Origin: Halobellus rarus
GTDB taxonomy: Archaea; Halobacteriota; Halobacteria; Halobacteriales; Haloferacaceae
Assembly: GCF_024494595.1 (NCBI RefSeq)
Contig: NZ_JANHDI010000010.1
Coordinates: forward strand, 148,160-212,159
Length of the DNA stretch: 64,000 nt
Direction of reading: 5' to 3'
Shown here: positions 36,409 through 45,094 of the stretch, in pieces
Position numbering within the stretch: position 1 is the stretch's first letter
Layout: the number at the start of each line of letters is the position of its first letter
The notes under the pieces: model-generated
Told to the model about the DNA's origin: nothing
Seen by the model: only the letters and a program-made list of their open reading frames with translations
Databases searched by the model: none
Translations under genes and position numbers: made by a program

Positions 36409-36531
36409 ACGAAATACTCAGTATACCTCTATCGAACCGCAGGAATGTCTTATAGGTTGGCGATAAAAGGAGTCACCGCGACTGCGTAGCGATGGTCTGA
36501 AAGTTATCTGAGTAAAACAAGTGGCCATCGT

Positions 36532-37011
36532 ATGGAATGGATCGACGTTCTACGGACGTGGGCACCGATCATTCAGGCAGGAGCGATTATGGTCGCAGTA
36601 GGAACTGTATCATTGACCTACAGACAGGTCAAGCTCCGAAAAGAGCAAGCTACAACTCAATTTGAGGACGAGCTGGCTCGAGAATATCGAGAGTTGGCAA
36701 GGGATCTGCCGGTGAAGGCACTCTTGGGAGATGAACTAACGGAAGAGGAATTCAAAGATCAGTTTTCAGATCTCTACTACTACGTTGACCTTTCAAACGA
36801 GCAGGTGTTCTTGCGGTTTGAAGAACGAGTGAGTAAAGAGACGTGGGAAAACTGGCAGGCAGGCATTGAGTCAAACCTAAATAGGCCTGCATTTCGAATG
36901 GCATGGAACGAGATCAAGGAACGCTCCAATAGCTTTCAAGAACTTCGGCGATTAGAGCAGAATGACTTCCAAACAGACCCAGCAGAATGGGATCAAATAG
37001 ACTCTGAATAG
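36532..37011 (+). CDS. Small membrane-anchored protein between pglX and kwaB
   Basis: This 159-residue protein has one N-terminal membrane helix (IIQAGAIMVAVGTVSLTYRQV) and a helical cytosolic domain with LYYYVDLSNEQVFLRFEERVSKETWENWQAGIESNL. That plan resembles the widespread DUF4760-type proteins often found in defence regions, but the match is not secure. It is divergent from pglX and on the opposite strand to kwaB, so it is transcribed alone. Confidence 0.6.
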   Translation: MEWIDVLRTWAPIIQAGAIMVAVGTVSLTYRQVKLRKEQATTQFEDELAREYRELARDLPVKALLGDELTEEEFKDQFSDLYYYVDLSNEQVFLRFEERVSKETWENWQAGIESNLNRPAFRMAWNEIKERSNSFQELRRLEQNDFQTDPAEWDQIDSE

Positions 37012-37053
37012 TTCACGTACGAAGAGTACTATACCGTACCGTTGATTGTATGA

Positions 37054-38061
37054 TCAATCGCCAGCGTCTTCCTTCGCTAAAGAAACGTATCCCTGTTCGG
37101 TAATCGGAGAATTCAGATGGTCATCGTTGAAGAAGCGGAGGACCTTCCACACGTCTAGTTTGTTCTCCATCGTAATCGCAAGTGTCCCGTCCTCACGCTC
37201 CTCAAACTCTAAGTCAGTATCAAACTCCTCTCTGACTAACGATGCATCGTCAGCGTCCATATCCTCGTAAACCCCGCGCTCTTTGACTTCTTGTAGAAGA
37301 CGAAGCGCATTCGGGTTGCCACGGACTGCATCGGAAAACATCTGAAAGTTATCGAATGGGATGTCTCCATCCTCTAATTCAGTAAGCATCTCTTCGGCAT
37401 TCTTTTTATACGCATCCATATAACCGAAGGCGTTCTCGAACTTCGTGTGGTTGAACACAAATAACATCCCGTCATAATAGACGGCATCAAGGCGGTTAGG
37501 AATCCCCAAGAGCGAATCGTCAACCTTGCGGTGGGTTTCGGATCCAACCTTCATCCTTAGCCACGAAGTCCGACCTAAGATTTGACGACGACTGTAGTTG
37601 ATGAACGCAATAATTGGCTGGTCGAGATCATTATGTTGGATTCGGATCGACTGGAACTCTGGCTTCGGTGATTCCGTGTATCGCGTGCTAGAGAAGCGCT
37701 GCCCGTTGAAGAGTCGCTCAAACCTCTCAAATTGGGGAATATTTTCTACTGGTTCATACTCAATAACATCCTCATCCTTGTGCCGATTCTGGATGTCATA
37801 CTCGGCAATCCGCTTTGTGTCGTTATTGAGTGCAGAGACCTTATTATCTACTTTGTCACGAATGAGGTCTTCCAGTTCCGTAGCAATATTATCGTCAATC
37901 TTGATACGCTCGAATTCGTACTCGATATCCTCTTCTCCGATACCGTCGTTGTTCTCGAATCTTCTTGCAACGAGTAGATCACGACCCTTATTGTCTGACT
38001 CTGATTGTTTGAGTTCGTCCAGTAGGGTGTTGAGTTCTCGAAGCTTATCCCCCATCGACAT
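37054..38061 (-). CDS. kwaB: Kiwa system protein KwaB (DUF4868)
   Basis: KwaB is the cytosolic, DNA-binding effector of the two-gene Kiwa anti-phage system. The 335-residue protein fits DUF4868: a helical N-terminus, a central beta region with FNGQRFSS and FINYSRRQILGR, then DAVYYDGMLFVFNHTKFENAFGYMDAYKKNAEEML, the recognisable late part of the family. It follows kwaA with the two reading frames sharing one base (TAATG), so translation is coupled. Kiwa is best known from bacteria; a haloarchaeal pair inside a BREX locus is unusual. Confidence 0.8.
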   Translation of the reverse strand: MSMGDKLRELNTLLDELKQSESDNKGRDLLVARRFENNDGIGEEDIEYEFERIKIDDNIATELEDLIRDKVDNKVSALNNDTKRIAEYDIQNRHKDEDVIEYEPVENIPQFERFERLFNGQRFSSTRYTESPKPEFQSIRIQHNDLDQPIIAFINYSRRQILGRTSWLRMKVGSETHRKVDDSLLGIPNRLDAVYYDGMLFVFNHTKFENAFGYMDAYKKNAEEMLTELEDGDIPFDNFQMFSDAVRGNPNALRLLQEVKERGVYEDMDADDASLVREEFDTDLEFEEREDGTLAITMENKLDVWKVLRFFNDDHLNSPITEQGYVSLAKEDAGD

Positions 38062-38630
38062 TATCTAGTTGAAAGACACACATCCTTACTGATAGTTGTT
38101 GTCTTTACTGACACCTCTTTGCCTTCAAGATGATCTTTGGAGAGCAGAAGCAACTCATCGCCATCAACGCGTACTTTGTATACATCATATCGAAGAGCGG
38201 CTAAGACGGGGTTGATGTATAGACGGTTTGATCGGATCTGTAACGCTCCAACGGTGAGAAATAGAACAATGAACGACAGCATATTCGAGAGTTGAGAGTA
38301 GTCCAAGACGACAAACGGGAAAATGTACACGATAACATATTCACTAACGAGGTCACCTCGGTTTTCGTAGTGATCTAGCTCTAGGAGTTCGCCCTCATCA
38401 TCGCGGTTGATATAAATTAAGGCCAAGAGAAACGTAACGCTGATAGCTGAGAGTAGAAGGGCTACGATAGCGATTAGCGATAGCTGTATACCGAGAAAGT
38501 GATAGACTGGGGTGCTAATTCCGAATAGTTCGTATCTGACTATCTGGGTCTGAAACGCAATAACTAGGTATAGCGGAGCGTATGAACTGGCGAAGAGGAG
38601 CGACTTCCCCCAGCTGGGGATATTGCTCAT
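38061..38630 (-). CDS. kwaA: Kiwa system membrane protein KwaA
   Basis: KwaA is the membrane sensor partner of KwaB. The 189-residue protein has four hydrophobic segments (about 9-27, 47-73, 96-110, 117-132) and the family signature NRLYINPVLAALRYDVYKV at 135-153 after the last helix, with SSYAPLYLV in the first. The ATG at 38630 is clear. It is separated by 43 bp from the AbiE-like toxin gene on the same strand, so the Kiwa pair could be read from the upstream promoter or from its own. Confidence 0.8.
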   Translation of the reverse strand: MSNIPSWGKSLLFASSYAPLYLVIAFQTQIVRYELFGISTPVYHFLGIQLSLIAIVALLLSAISVTFLLALIYINRDDEGELLELDHYENRGDLVSEYVIVYIFPFVVLDYSQLSNMLSFIVLFLTVGALQIRSNRLYINPVLAALRYDVYKVRVDGDELLLLSKDHLEGKEVSVKTTTISKDVCLSTR

Positions 38631-38673
38631 TATAGCCTCTTAACACTAGTAGGGCAAACATCTTCCGAAGGCA

Positions 38674-39519
38674 TCACGACCGCGTGAATGCGTCGTTCCT
38701 GCCTGTATCCCGAATTCCCTCAGAAGTTCGTTCAGCAAACCCGTACTGTTCGAGGTACTCGAAACGACGTTCGATCTCCTCGTCAGAAACGCTCAACTCC
38801 GTGGCCAGTGCGCTCACGGACTTCGGAGTGTCCTCCTCTAACTGCATACGAAGTTCGTATCCTTCCATATACCGCAGATAGTACTCTTGAACGGCGTCAT
38901 CGAGTGGCGTTTGAATTCCTTCATTTTCGTCGAGTCGCTCCAGGGATTCGGAGACCACCGTGACGAAGAATTCCCCGCCCAGGAGTTCCACCTGGCGTTC
39001 GAGTTCGGATTCGATGACGTCGAAGTCGAGATTCGTCTGGACGAGCGTGGCCATATCGCCGATGTCGTCCGTGCGTTCTGCGACGGCTTTGAAGAGAAAG
39101 ATGTCCTCGAACGAGACGAGGCCGACCGAGAAATACTCCTCCGAGAGAAACGGTTCGCTTCGCGCTTGCATTCCATCGCTGAAGAACAGCTTATCGGCGA
39201 TTTGGCGATAGAAGACGTCGAACTGGCAGCCGGCGTCGTTTCGTACGCAGTGGCGTGCGCCCAACCGATCGTACTCGTCACCGAGATCCGTGACTTCCTC
39301 GTACCCGAGGTCGTTGAGTACCCCCATCAGGCGGCTGAGAGCCGCTTCGTCCACGACAACGAGATCGATATCTTTGGTCGTGTCCTTGAGAGACGGTTCG
39401 TGGAGTGACATTGCGCCACCGCCGATGAGGTACGCCTCGACGTCAGTCTGGAGGTGATCTGCGATCCGCTGGAGTTCGGCCTCGATATAGTCACGGCCGA
39501 ATCGTTCACGAGAACTCAT
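38674..39519 (-). CDS. AbiEii-like nucleotidyltransferase toxin with C-terminal HTH
   Basis: This 281-residue protein has the nucleotidyltransferase signature GGGAMS at 33-38 and the metal pair D50-x-D52 in TKDIDLVVVD, as in type IV AbiEii/DUF6036 proteins that transfer nucleotides to RNA. A helical middle follows, then a C-terminal winged helix (KSVSALATELSVSDEEIERRFEYLEQYGFAE). It overlaps the upstream regulator gene by 4 bp, which is the AbiEi-AbiEii order. A toxic role is inferred from that arrangement. Confidence 0.75.
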   Translation of the reverse strand: MSSRERFGRDYIEAELQRIADHLQTDVEAYLIGGGAMSLHEPSLKDTTKDIDLVVVDEAALSRLMGVLNDLGYEEVTDLGDEYDRLGARHCVRNDAGCQFDVFYRQIADKLFFSDGMQARSEPFLSEEYFSVGLVSFEDIFLFKAVAERTDDIGDMATLVQTNLDFDVIESELERQVELLGGEFFVTVVSESLERLDENEGIQTPLDDAVQEYYLRYMEGYELRMQLEEDTPKSVSALATELSVSDEEIERRFEYLEQYGFAERTSEGIRDTGRNDAFTRS

Positions 39520-40466
39520 AGAGTGACCTCATACTCTCTGGCTGTTTGTTTGAAGTCTTCCCATTCGGGTAGTTTCTCAGCCGTGACGGTGCCTTCCGAC
39601 TCCAGGAATTCGATGAGTTCGTCAATGATAGCGCGTAGATCGAGCGTTGCCTCGGATACGTAGTATTCAGCGCGCTCGCGGAGCACAGTTCGATCGATTC
39701 CCTGTTTCTGTATCAGTAACAGACAGTAGGTTCGGTATCGCGAGTCATCATCGATGAGCAGCGTGTGGCAGACTAACTCTGCGGGAGTGATTTCCGAGAG
39801 TCGATCCGTCTGGAAGTAATGCCGACGATCACGGGTGAGAAGCGGGACGCCGAATTCACCGAACAGTGCTGGCCCGGTCAGATGAAACCTATCAGCGCTA
39901 ACGTCGGAGTCGCACGCGAAGAGATACTCGTCGTGTGTTTCCCAGATGAAGTTGAGACCAGTCGCATATTTCTCTGCTTCGCGCCGGTGTTTCTGGTGGA
40001 ACAGCCCTCTGGCGATCGAGACCAATACTGTAAACGGATCGTTGAGACGATACCGAGACTTCGATTTCCCGACGACACCAACGCGCTGGAGATCATCTAA
40101 GCGACGGTACACCGTTGCTTGGCTAACACCACTTTGTTCGGCCAACTCGGTCGCAGTCCGTCCTTGATCGAGGTAATAGAGAATCTGTAACCCAGAACCG
40201 GCGATGAGGCCGGAGAGATCCATATGGCTGTATTCGGTGAGGAGCCCCTCGAGTTGCTCGATCGGTTCAATGTCCGTAAGCGAGACCAGCTTTTGCCGAC
40301 CGCTCTGTTTGGTTTGGACGTATCCGTACGCTTCTAGTTCGGAGACGATGCGTGAAGCGTGGCCAGGGCTCCATTCGAGTTGATCAGCGAGCGTGCTGAT
40401 ACTCACTTCCGACTCACCCTCTTCTATGAGGTGTGATACAACCCGGAAGTGACTCTTTTCGACCAT
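39516..40466 (-). CDS. AbiEi-like winged-helix antitoxin/repressor
   Basis: This 316-residue protein has two DNA-binding domains in tandem: residues 10-60 (VSISTLADQLEWSPGHASRIVSELEAYGYVQ) and about 95-140 (RTATELAEQSGVSQATVYRRLDDLQRVGVV). A longer C-terminal part contains LLTRDRRHYF and LIDDDSRYRTYCLLLIQ and is of AbiEi type. The start codon at 40466 touches a 12-bp inverted repeat that surrounds the TATA box, so autorepression is very likely. It forms an overlapping operon with the nucleotidyltransferase. Confidence 0.75.
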   Translation of the reverse strand: MVEKSHFRVVSHLIEEGESEVSISTLADQLEWSPGHASRIVSELEAYGYVQTKQSGRQKLVSLTDIEPIEQLEGLLTEYSHMDLSGLIAGSGLQILYYLDQGRTATELAEQSGVSQATVYRRLDDLQRVGVVGKSKSRYRLNDPFTVLVSIARGLFHQKHRREAEKYATGLNFIWETHDEYLFACDSDVSADRFHLTGPALFGEFGVPLLTRDRRHYFQTDRLSEITPAELVCHTLLIDDDSRYRTYCLLLIQKQGIDRTVLRERAEYYVSEATLDLRAIIDELIEFLESEGTVTAEKLPEWEDFKQTAREYEVTL

Positions 40467-40520
40467 ATCGTCTCAAATGAGGCAAACGATATATAAATCC
40501 CTTTCGTAATTTGAGACGAT
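40467..40520 (-). promoter_or_regulatory. Promoter and 12-bp inverted-repeat operator of the AbiE-like pair
   Basis: ATCGTCTCAAAT (40467-40478) and ATTTGAGACGAT (40509-40520) are exact reverse complements on either side of a TATA box, ATATATAAAT (about 40489-40498). The TATA box is centred about 27 bp from the start codon at 40466, so the message is probably leaderless. Two winged-helix domains in the antitoxin could each take one arm. Confidence 0.8.
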
Positions 40521-40643
40521 TGGTCTGCCTTCCAATAGATAGAGGCTCAGAAATTACTGATGAGATATCTATCTCAGAGTCCGTGAATTGTCTTTCGGGA
40601 CCCGTGTTATGTGACTCCAAGAATAGTACTCCCGCAAACCGTC

Positions 40644-43600
40644 CTAGTCTTCGATCAGTACGATATCTCCCTCGTCCAACTCATCAAGTGCCTCGGCTAC
40701 TGCTGCTTTTCGACTCAGCATCGTCCTTGCTTCGTCAAGCAATTCCTCAGCCCGTTCTTCAGGTGGCCGGTCGGTAGTATCGACAGCTGCGGTCACCTCG
40801 TCAGTAATCGTTGCGTTCGGGAGCTCCCCACGGAGGCGGTCGGCGACCCGCTGCAGTTCATCCCACGTTTCGTCACCAGTTCCTTTGGGTTTCGGATCCG
40901 CAGCCTGTTCGAGGAGTCGTCGAGCACGTTGTTCCGTCGGTGGCCGTGCAGATGCGATCATTGTTTCGACCGTCTCGGTGGTCGGCGAATCTGGGTGTTT
41001 CCTCCGTAGCCGCTCTCCAGCACGTTGTAGCTGGACCCAGAGACTGTCTCCATCGTCTTCCTCGAAGAGCGGACGGACTGTCTCGAACGTTTTGGCGTCC
41101 TGAACTACAACCGAGTCAACGAGATCTGCTTCCGAGACGTCCTCACCGTCCCAGGCGGACTGGAAGACGGCTTCAAGCGCATCGAACGTGGCGTCACCGA
41201 ACGTAGTGGTTACAATATCGACTCGCTGTCGGACACTATCCTCGTTCGTTCGAAGCCAGTCGGTGAGGTCCTCACAGATAGTATTCGGATCCGATCCCTC
41301 GGCCGGTTCCCCGGTTATGCGCTGGTACTGCGCTTCGACCGTTTGGAGACGGTGAGCCTTCGCATCCTCGAGACGTGATTCGACAGTCGGAGTGCTGGGC
41401 ACGACATCGCTTGTTTTAGTCGCGCGCATACTGGCGGTGATCGAGGCGTTCGGGTACAGCGAGGACATCACGTTCAACTGCTCACTGAAGCGCCTCCAGA
41501 GCGTGTTGCCATCCTCGTCGGTGTCGAAGAGTTCGCGCGCGTCTGCGAATGTCTCAGCCTCCGCGAGTATCGTCTCGAGATCGAAGTCACCGCCAACGTC
41601 GGCCGTCGAAAGCTCCTTGCCGGCAAGAGCAGGTTCGATCGCGGCTTCGAACGCCGGCAAGGAGACGTCGAACTCTCGGGAAGCGTGTTTCAGCGTTCGC
41701 TTGACCAACGTGCTGTGTTCGTCCACCCACGTTCCGAGTTCGGCTACCCACTCATCGGGGCCATCTCCGTCTGGCTCACGGTCAAGGACAACTCGGGCCA
41801 GCTTCTTCACCGCTTTCGGATCGATGACCTTGACGCCGAATCGAATCTGAATCGACGTCAGCCCACCCTTGGTTCTGACCTGCCGCCCGATCGCTGCAGG
41901 TTCCGTGAGATATTCGGTATCTTGCTTGAGCACAACCGACTCGTTCGAGGTCGCGAGTGTGATACACAGCGCAGCAATCGATTCCTGTGGCGTCCCGCGA
42001 TAGTCACCATTAGCAGTTCTAGTCTGCTGAAGGAGCGCTTCAACGTCGACAGATTTCTGTCTCTCATACTGCTCGATGAATTCGGGAACCCATCCCGAGT
42101 CAGCGATCGTCGCAGTTGCTGTGTCGATACCGAGTATTGCGGCATCAGTTTCTGAGAGTGGCCAGTCTCCGCTGCCACGAAAGAAGGAGGCCATCGACGT
42201 CGCGTCATCGACTTCGACGAGCGGCTGTGACAGCACACGCCGTGAGGAACCAAACACGGCCGCGAGTTGGTCTGCAATAACGTCCTCAAGGACAGTAGTG
42301 CGTTCCCCACGATGCTCGTGGACTGTGTAGACAGATGCGTCTTCGAGAATCTCAGACACAGACGCCTCGAGTCGACGCTTGTCCGTGCGATGCTCGCGTT
42401 CGAGTTCTTCGTGTGACTCGGTCTCCTCGTCTAACACCTGCCCCATCCCGATGACATTCTGGATCCGTTCGAGCATTGTCTCGGGTATCTCGACCGTGAT
42501 CAGGAGGTGCTCTCCGCCCTCACGACCGTCGTTAACGCTCTGCCAGGTTTCGACCTGTTCGGAGATGCTGTCTTCGCTGTCCGCAAGAATTCGAACCCCA
42601 AGTGCGTCGTACGACGGTGTCGGTGCCCGATCGACCGGATCAAGTACTGAGTACTCGTATCGGAGTGGGACAAGCCGTTCGTCGCCGAGATCAACCTCGT
42701 GGCGGCTCCCATCGCTCTTGAAGAACTCGTCGTTCTCGCGGAGACGGGATTCGATCCACGCGGAAAGCTGGTGTGGCGAGATCTGCGCCGCCTTATCCTG
42801 TGCGCGGCCGAGAATACTCTCCTGTTCTTCGGAGACGAGTGTGTACACTTCGTCGCCCTCGTCGTTCGTTTCGGTCAGTACCTTCTGCTTGTTGACCAGC
42901 GTTTCCAGACCGGATTCGGTTCGGTCGACGACGTCCGTAACCGAGAACGTGACGTCTTTGACCATCAACCGCCCGAGGTTCTCCGGTGTCGACGGTACAG
43001 CAGGGGTCTGATTCAGGAGATACAGAGCTTTAGCGAGGCGGACCTCCCAAGCGTCCTCATCGCCATCGAAGGTTGGGATCAACGTGTTGTCGATCATCTC
43101 CTGAACCCACAATGGGAGGTACGTCGTCTCCTCAACCAACAGGTCGAACAGGACGTCCCACGTGACGAGTGCTCCCTCCTCTTTCTCGGCCCAGTCGAAC
43201 TTTGTGAACAGCGACCTGACGAGGACGAGCAACGCACGTCCCTGAATGTACTCTCGATCGGTTGACCGGCCCTGTGTGATGAGCTCCTGCATTACGGCTC
43301 TGAGGAGTGAGAGGTCGTACTCACGGAACGGGTAGGACTCGATGGGATTTGGATCCGAACTCGTGATGGGGGCATACGTCGCGAGTGAGAGATCAGACAT
43401 CGATGAGAGCAGTGACTCAACGCGCTCTTCGCCGTCGGGAGTCGCCTTCTGAAGCCAGCGCTTTCTGACGATGATCTCCGTATCTGCCCCTTCGAGTGGT
43501 ACCTGCTGGCCCGTCCAGTGGTCAGCTGACGCTTCACCGATGAGGTTCTCTCGTGTAGCCGGTAGCGAGTACTGCCCCGTTGTGACGACGACGGGGTTTG

Positions 43601-44477
43601 GACCCCGCTGGAGCGCCTCCATCGTTTCCTCGAACTCACGGTATCGATGCCGACTGTCGCCAACGAACAACGCGACCTCGTCGAGTCCAAGTAACAGCTC
43701 GGTCTGTTTTCCACCCGTATTCAACGACTGCGTCGCCGTCTCAACGCGCTGAACGAGGTCTGCCGGGTCGAATGCCTCAGGATCGATATCCGTCTCCGCC
43801 TGCTCAATGGAGGCTTTCACACTCGATTCGTCATCAAGATCGGTTCCTGCGGTCTCGTCCAAAGTAGGGACGACCGCATAGAGCCAGCTACGGAGTGACG
43901 CACGTTCGGAGAGTACGTCGTCGAACGTTTTCCCGTCGTATTCGGCTTCTTGAATTGCGTCCCAGACTCCATCGTACTCCATATCAAGTCGCCAGGCCCA
44001 TTCGAGCAGCCAGTTTGGATCCGTCGGGTAGCCGAGTTCACGACCGATCGCTTCGTAGATGAGAAACGGCAACGGCGGCTCTTTCGAAGCGTCCCGGTCG
44101 AGAAGATTGAGGAAGACCGGTTTGAGTCGGTCAATATGTGACTCAGCGATTGAACGCTGTAGTTCATCGAATCCAGCCCATTTGGTCGCGAGTCTGTCGC
44201 CCAATTCGGCGAACTCGGAGTCGTTGTCAACGACGAGCCCGACGAGCTTCAAGAGATGTGTCTTCCCCGACCCGAACGTGGCGTGGATATAGAGGAACCG
44301 AGCTGCCTCACTCGGGTGCGTCGTAATGGTGTCGGCGAGTTCCGTGAGTACCCGCTCGGAGCTTTCCGTTTCGTGGAACTCACGAACGTCAGTCTTCGCT
44401 CGCTCACGGGCGTTGACTTTCTGTACTTCTTCGAGTTGCCGGGTAGGGTCGCTGTGGAAGAGGTCTCTGATCGTCAT
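40644..44477 (-). CDS. pglY: BREX ATPase BrxC/PglY, second copy
   Basis: This large P-loop protein of 1277 residues is of the BrxC/PglY group. The N-terminus has ATFGSGKTHLLKL (Walker A at 66-73) and a Walker B TELLLGLDEVALFVGDSRHRY near residue 262. A long helical body and low-complexity acidic repeats at the C-terminus (REELLDEARTML and similar) follow. It is the last gene of the four-gene brxA-brxC-brxB-brxC/pglY operon and overlaps brxB by 4 bp. Two different BrxC/PglY ATPases in one locus is the mark of BREX type 5. It probably works in the complex that lets BREX act on unmodified DNA. Confidence 0.87.
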   Translation of the reverse strand: MTIRDLFHSDPTRQLEEVQKVNARERAKTDVREFHETESSERVLTELADTITTHPSEAARFLYIHATFGSGKTHLLKLVGLVVDNDSEFAELGDRLATKWAGFDELQRSIAESHIDRLKPVFLNLLDRDASKEPPLPFLIYEAIGRELGYPTDPNWLLEWAWRLDMEYDGVWDAIQEAEYDGKTFDDVLSERASLRSWLYAVVPTLDETAGTDLDDESSVKASIEQAETDIDPEAFDPADLVQRVETATQSLNTGGKQTELLLGLDEVALFVGDSRHRYREFEETMEALQRGPNPVVVTTGQYSLPATRENLIGEASADHWTGQQVPLEGADTEIIVRKRWLQKATPDGEERVESLLSSMSDLSLATYAPITSSDPNPIESYPFREYDLSLLRAVMQELITQGRSTDREYIQGRALLVLVRSLFTKFDWAEKEEGALVTWDVLFDLLVEETTYLPLWVQEMIDNTLIPTFDGDEDAWEVRLAKALYLLNQTPAVPSTPENLGRLMVKDVTFSVTDVVDRTESGLETLVNKQKVLTETNDEGDEVYTLVSEEQESILGRAQDKAAQISPHQLSAWIESRLRENDEFFKSDGSRHEVDLGDERLVPLRYEYSVLDPVDRAPTPSYDALGVRILADSEDSISEQVETWQSVNDGREGGEHLLITVEIPETMLERIQNVIGMGQVLDEETESHEELEREHRTDKRRLEASVSEILEDASVYTVHEHRGERTTVLEDVIADQLAAVFGSSRRVLSQPLVEVDDATSMASFFRGSGDWPLSETDAAILGIDTATATIADSGWVPEFIEQYERQKSVDVEALLQQTRTANGDYRGTPQESIAALCITLATSNESVVLKQDTEYLTEPAAIGRQVRTKGGLTSIQIRFGVKVIDPKAVKKLARVVLDREPDGDGPDEWVAELGTWVDEHSTLVKRTLKHASREFDVSLPAFEAAIEPALAGKELSTADVGGDFDLETILAEAETFADARELFDTDEDGNTLWRRFSEQLNVMSSLYPNASITASMRATKTSDVVPSTPTVESRLEDAKAHRLQTVEAQYQRITGEPAEGSDPNTICEDLTDWLRTNEDSVRQRVDIVTTTFGDATFDALEAVFQSAWDGEDVSEADLVDSVVVQDAKTFETVRPLFEEDDGDSLWVQLQRAGERLRRKHPDSPTTETVETMIASARPPTEQRARRLLEQAADPKPKGTGDETWDELQRVADRLRGELPNATITDEVTAAVDTTDRPPEERAEELLDEARTMLSRKAAVAEALDELDEGDIVLIED

Positions 44478-45094
44478 TGGAGATGCACCTCCTGTATGGG
44501 GTCATCGATCTGATGGGCAGGATAGTAATGTCGTGAGTCGCCACCAAAGAAACTCAAATTCCCGCCGACAACATCGCCGGGGAAGGGAACGCCGATTGTA
44601 CACTTCACGTTCCGGCGGTCGAGTTCATCAAGTAGCTCAGATGCACGGGTGAACGGATACAGACTGCCGAGGTTGAGCAGCAGAACGATATGACTCTGCT
44701 GTTCCAGTCGTTCCGCATCGATCTCAGACGAGATCATCTGTTGGACGAGTTCCGCTGCCAACCGGTCCTGCATCGTCTCTTCAATCCGCTCTGCCGATGA
44801 AACGCCATCTGTGAGTCCATTCAACGGTTTGCCGAGATCAACGAGAAGCCGATACACGTCCGTTTTTGGGAGTAATTCATCGAGCCAAACCGACTGCACG
44901 GTAACGTCTTCGGGAAGTTCCGGTGGTTCGGCTGAATCACTGGCCCACGCGTTGAGCCGATCCGCCGTTCGGTGTTCGAGCGCAGGGTCGACAGCGGTGA
45001 TAACGAACGGGTTTCTGATCCCGTGTTGACCCTGGGCAAAGGTCCGTAGTTTCGTTTTGAACTCGCGATACGGTGAGGAGCTACCGCGACTCAT
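44474..45094 (-). CDS. brxB: BREX protein BrxB (DUF1788)
   Basis: This small core BREX protein has 206 residues and the conserved run HIVLLLNLGSLYPFTRASELLDEL, then CTIGVPFPGDVVGGNLSFFGGDSRHYYPAHQI, which is the DUF1788 signature. It overlaps both neighbours by 4 bp (brxC upstream, brxC/pglY downstream), which indicates tight coupling. Its exact role in BREX is not known. Confidence 0.88.
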   Translation of the reverse strand: MSRGSSSPYREFKTKLRTFAQGQHGIRNPFVITAVDPALEHRTADRLNAWASDSAEPPELPEDVTVQSVWLDELLPKTDVYRLLVDLGKPLNGLTDGVSSAERIEETMQDRLAAELVQQMISSEIDAERLEQQSHIVLLLNLGSLYPFTRASELLDELDRRNVKCTIGVPFPGDVVGGNLSFFGGDSRHYYPAHQIDDPIQEVHLQ

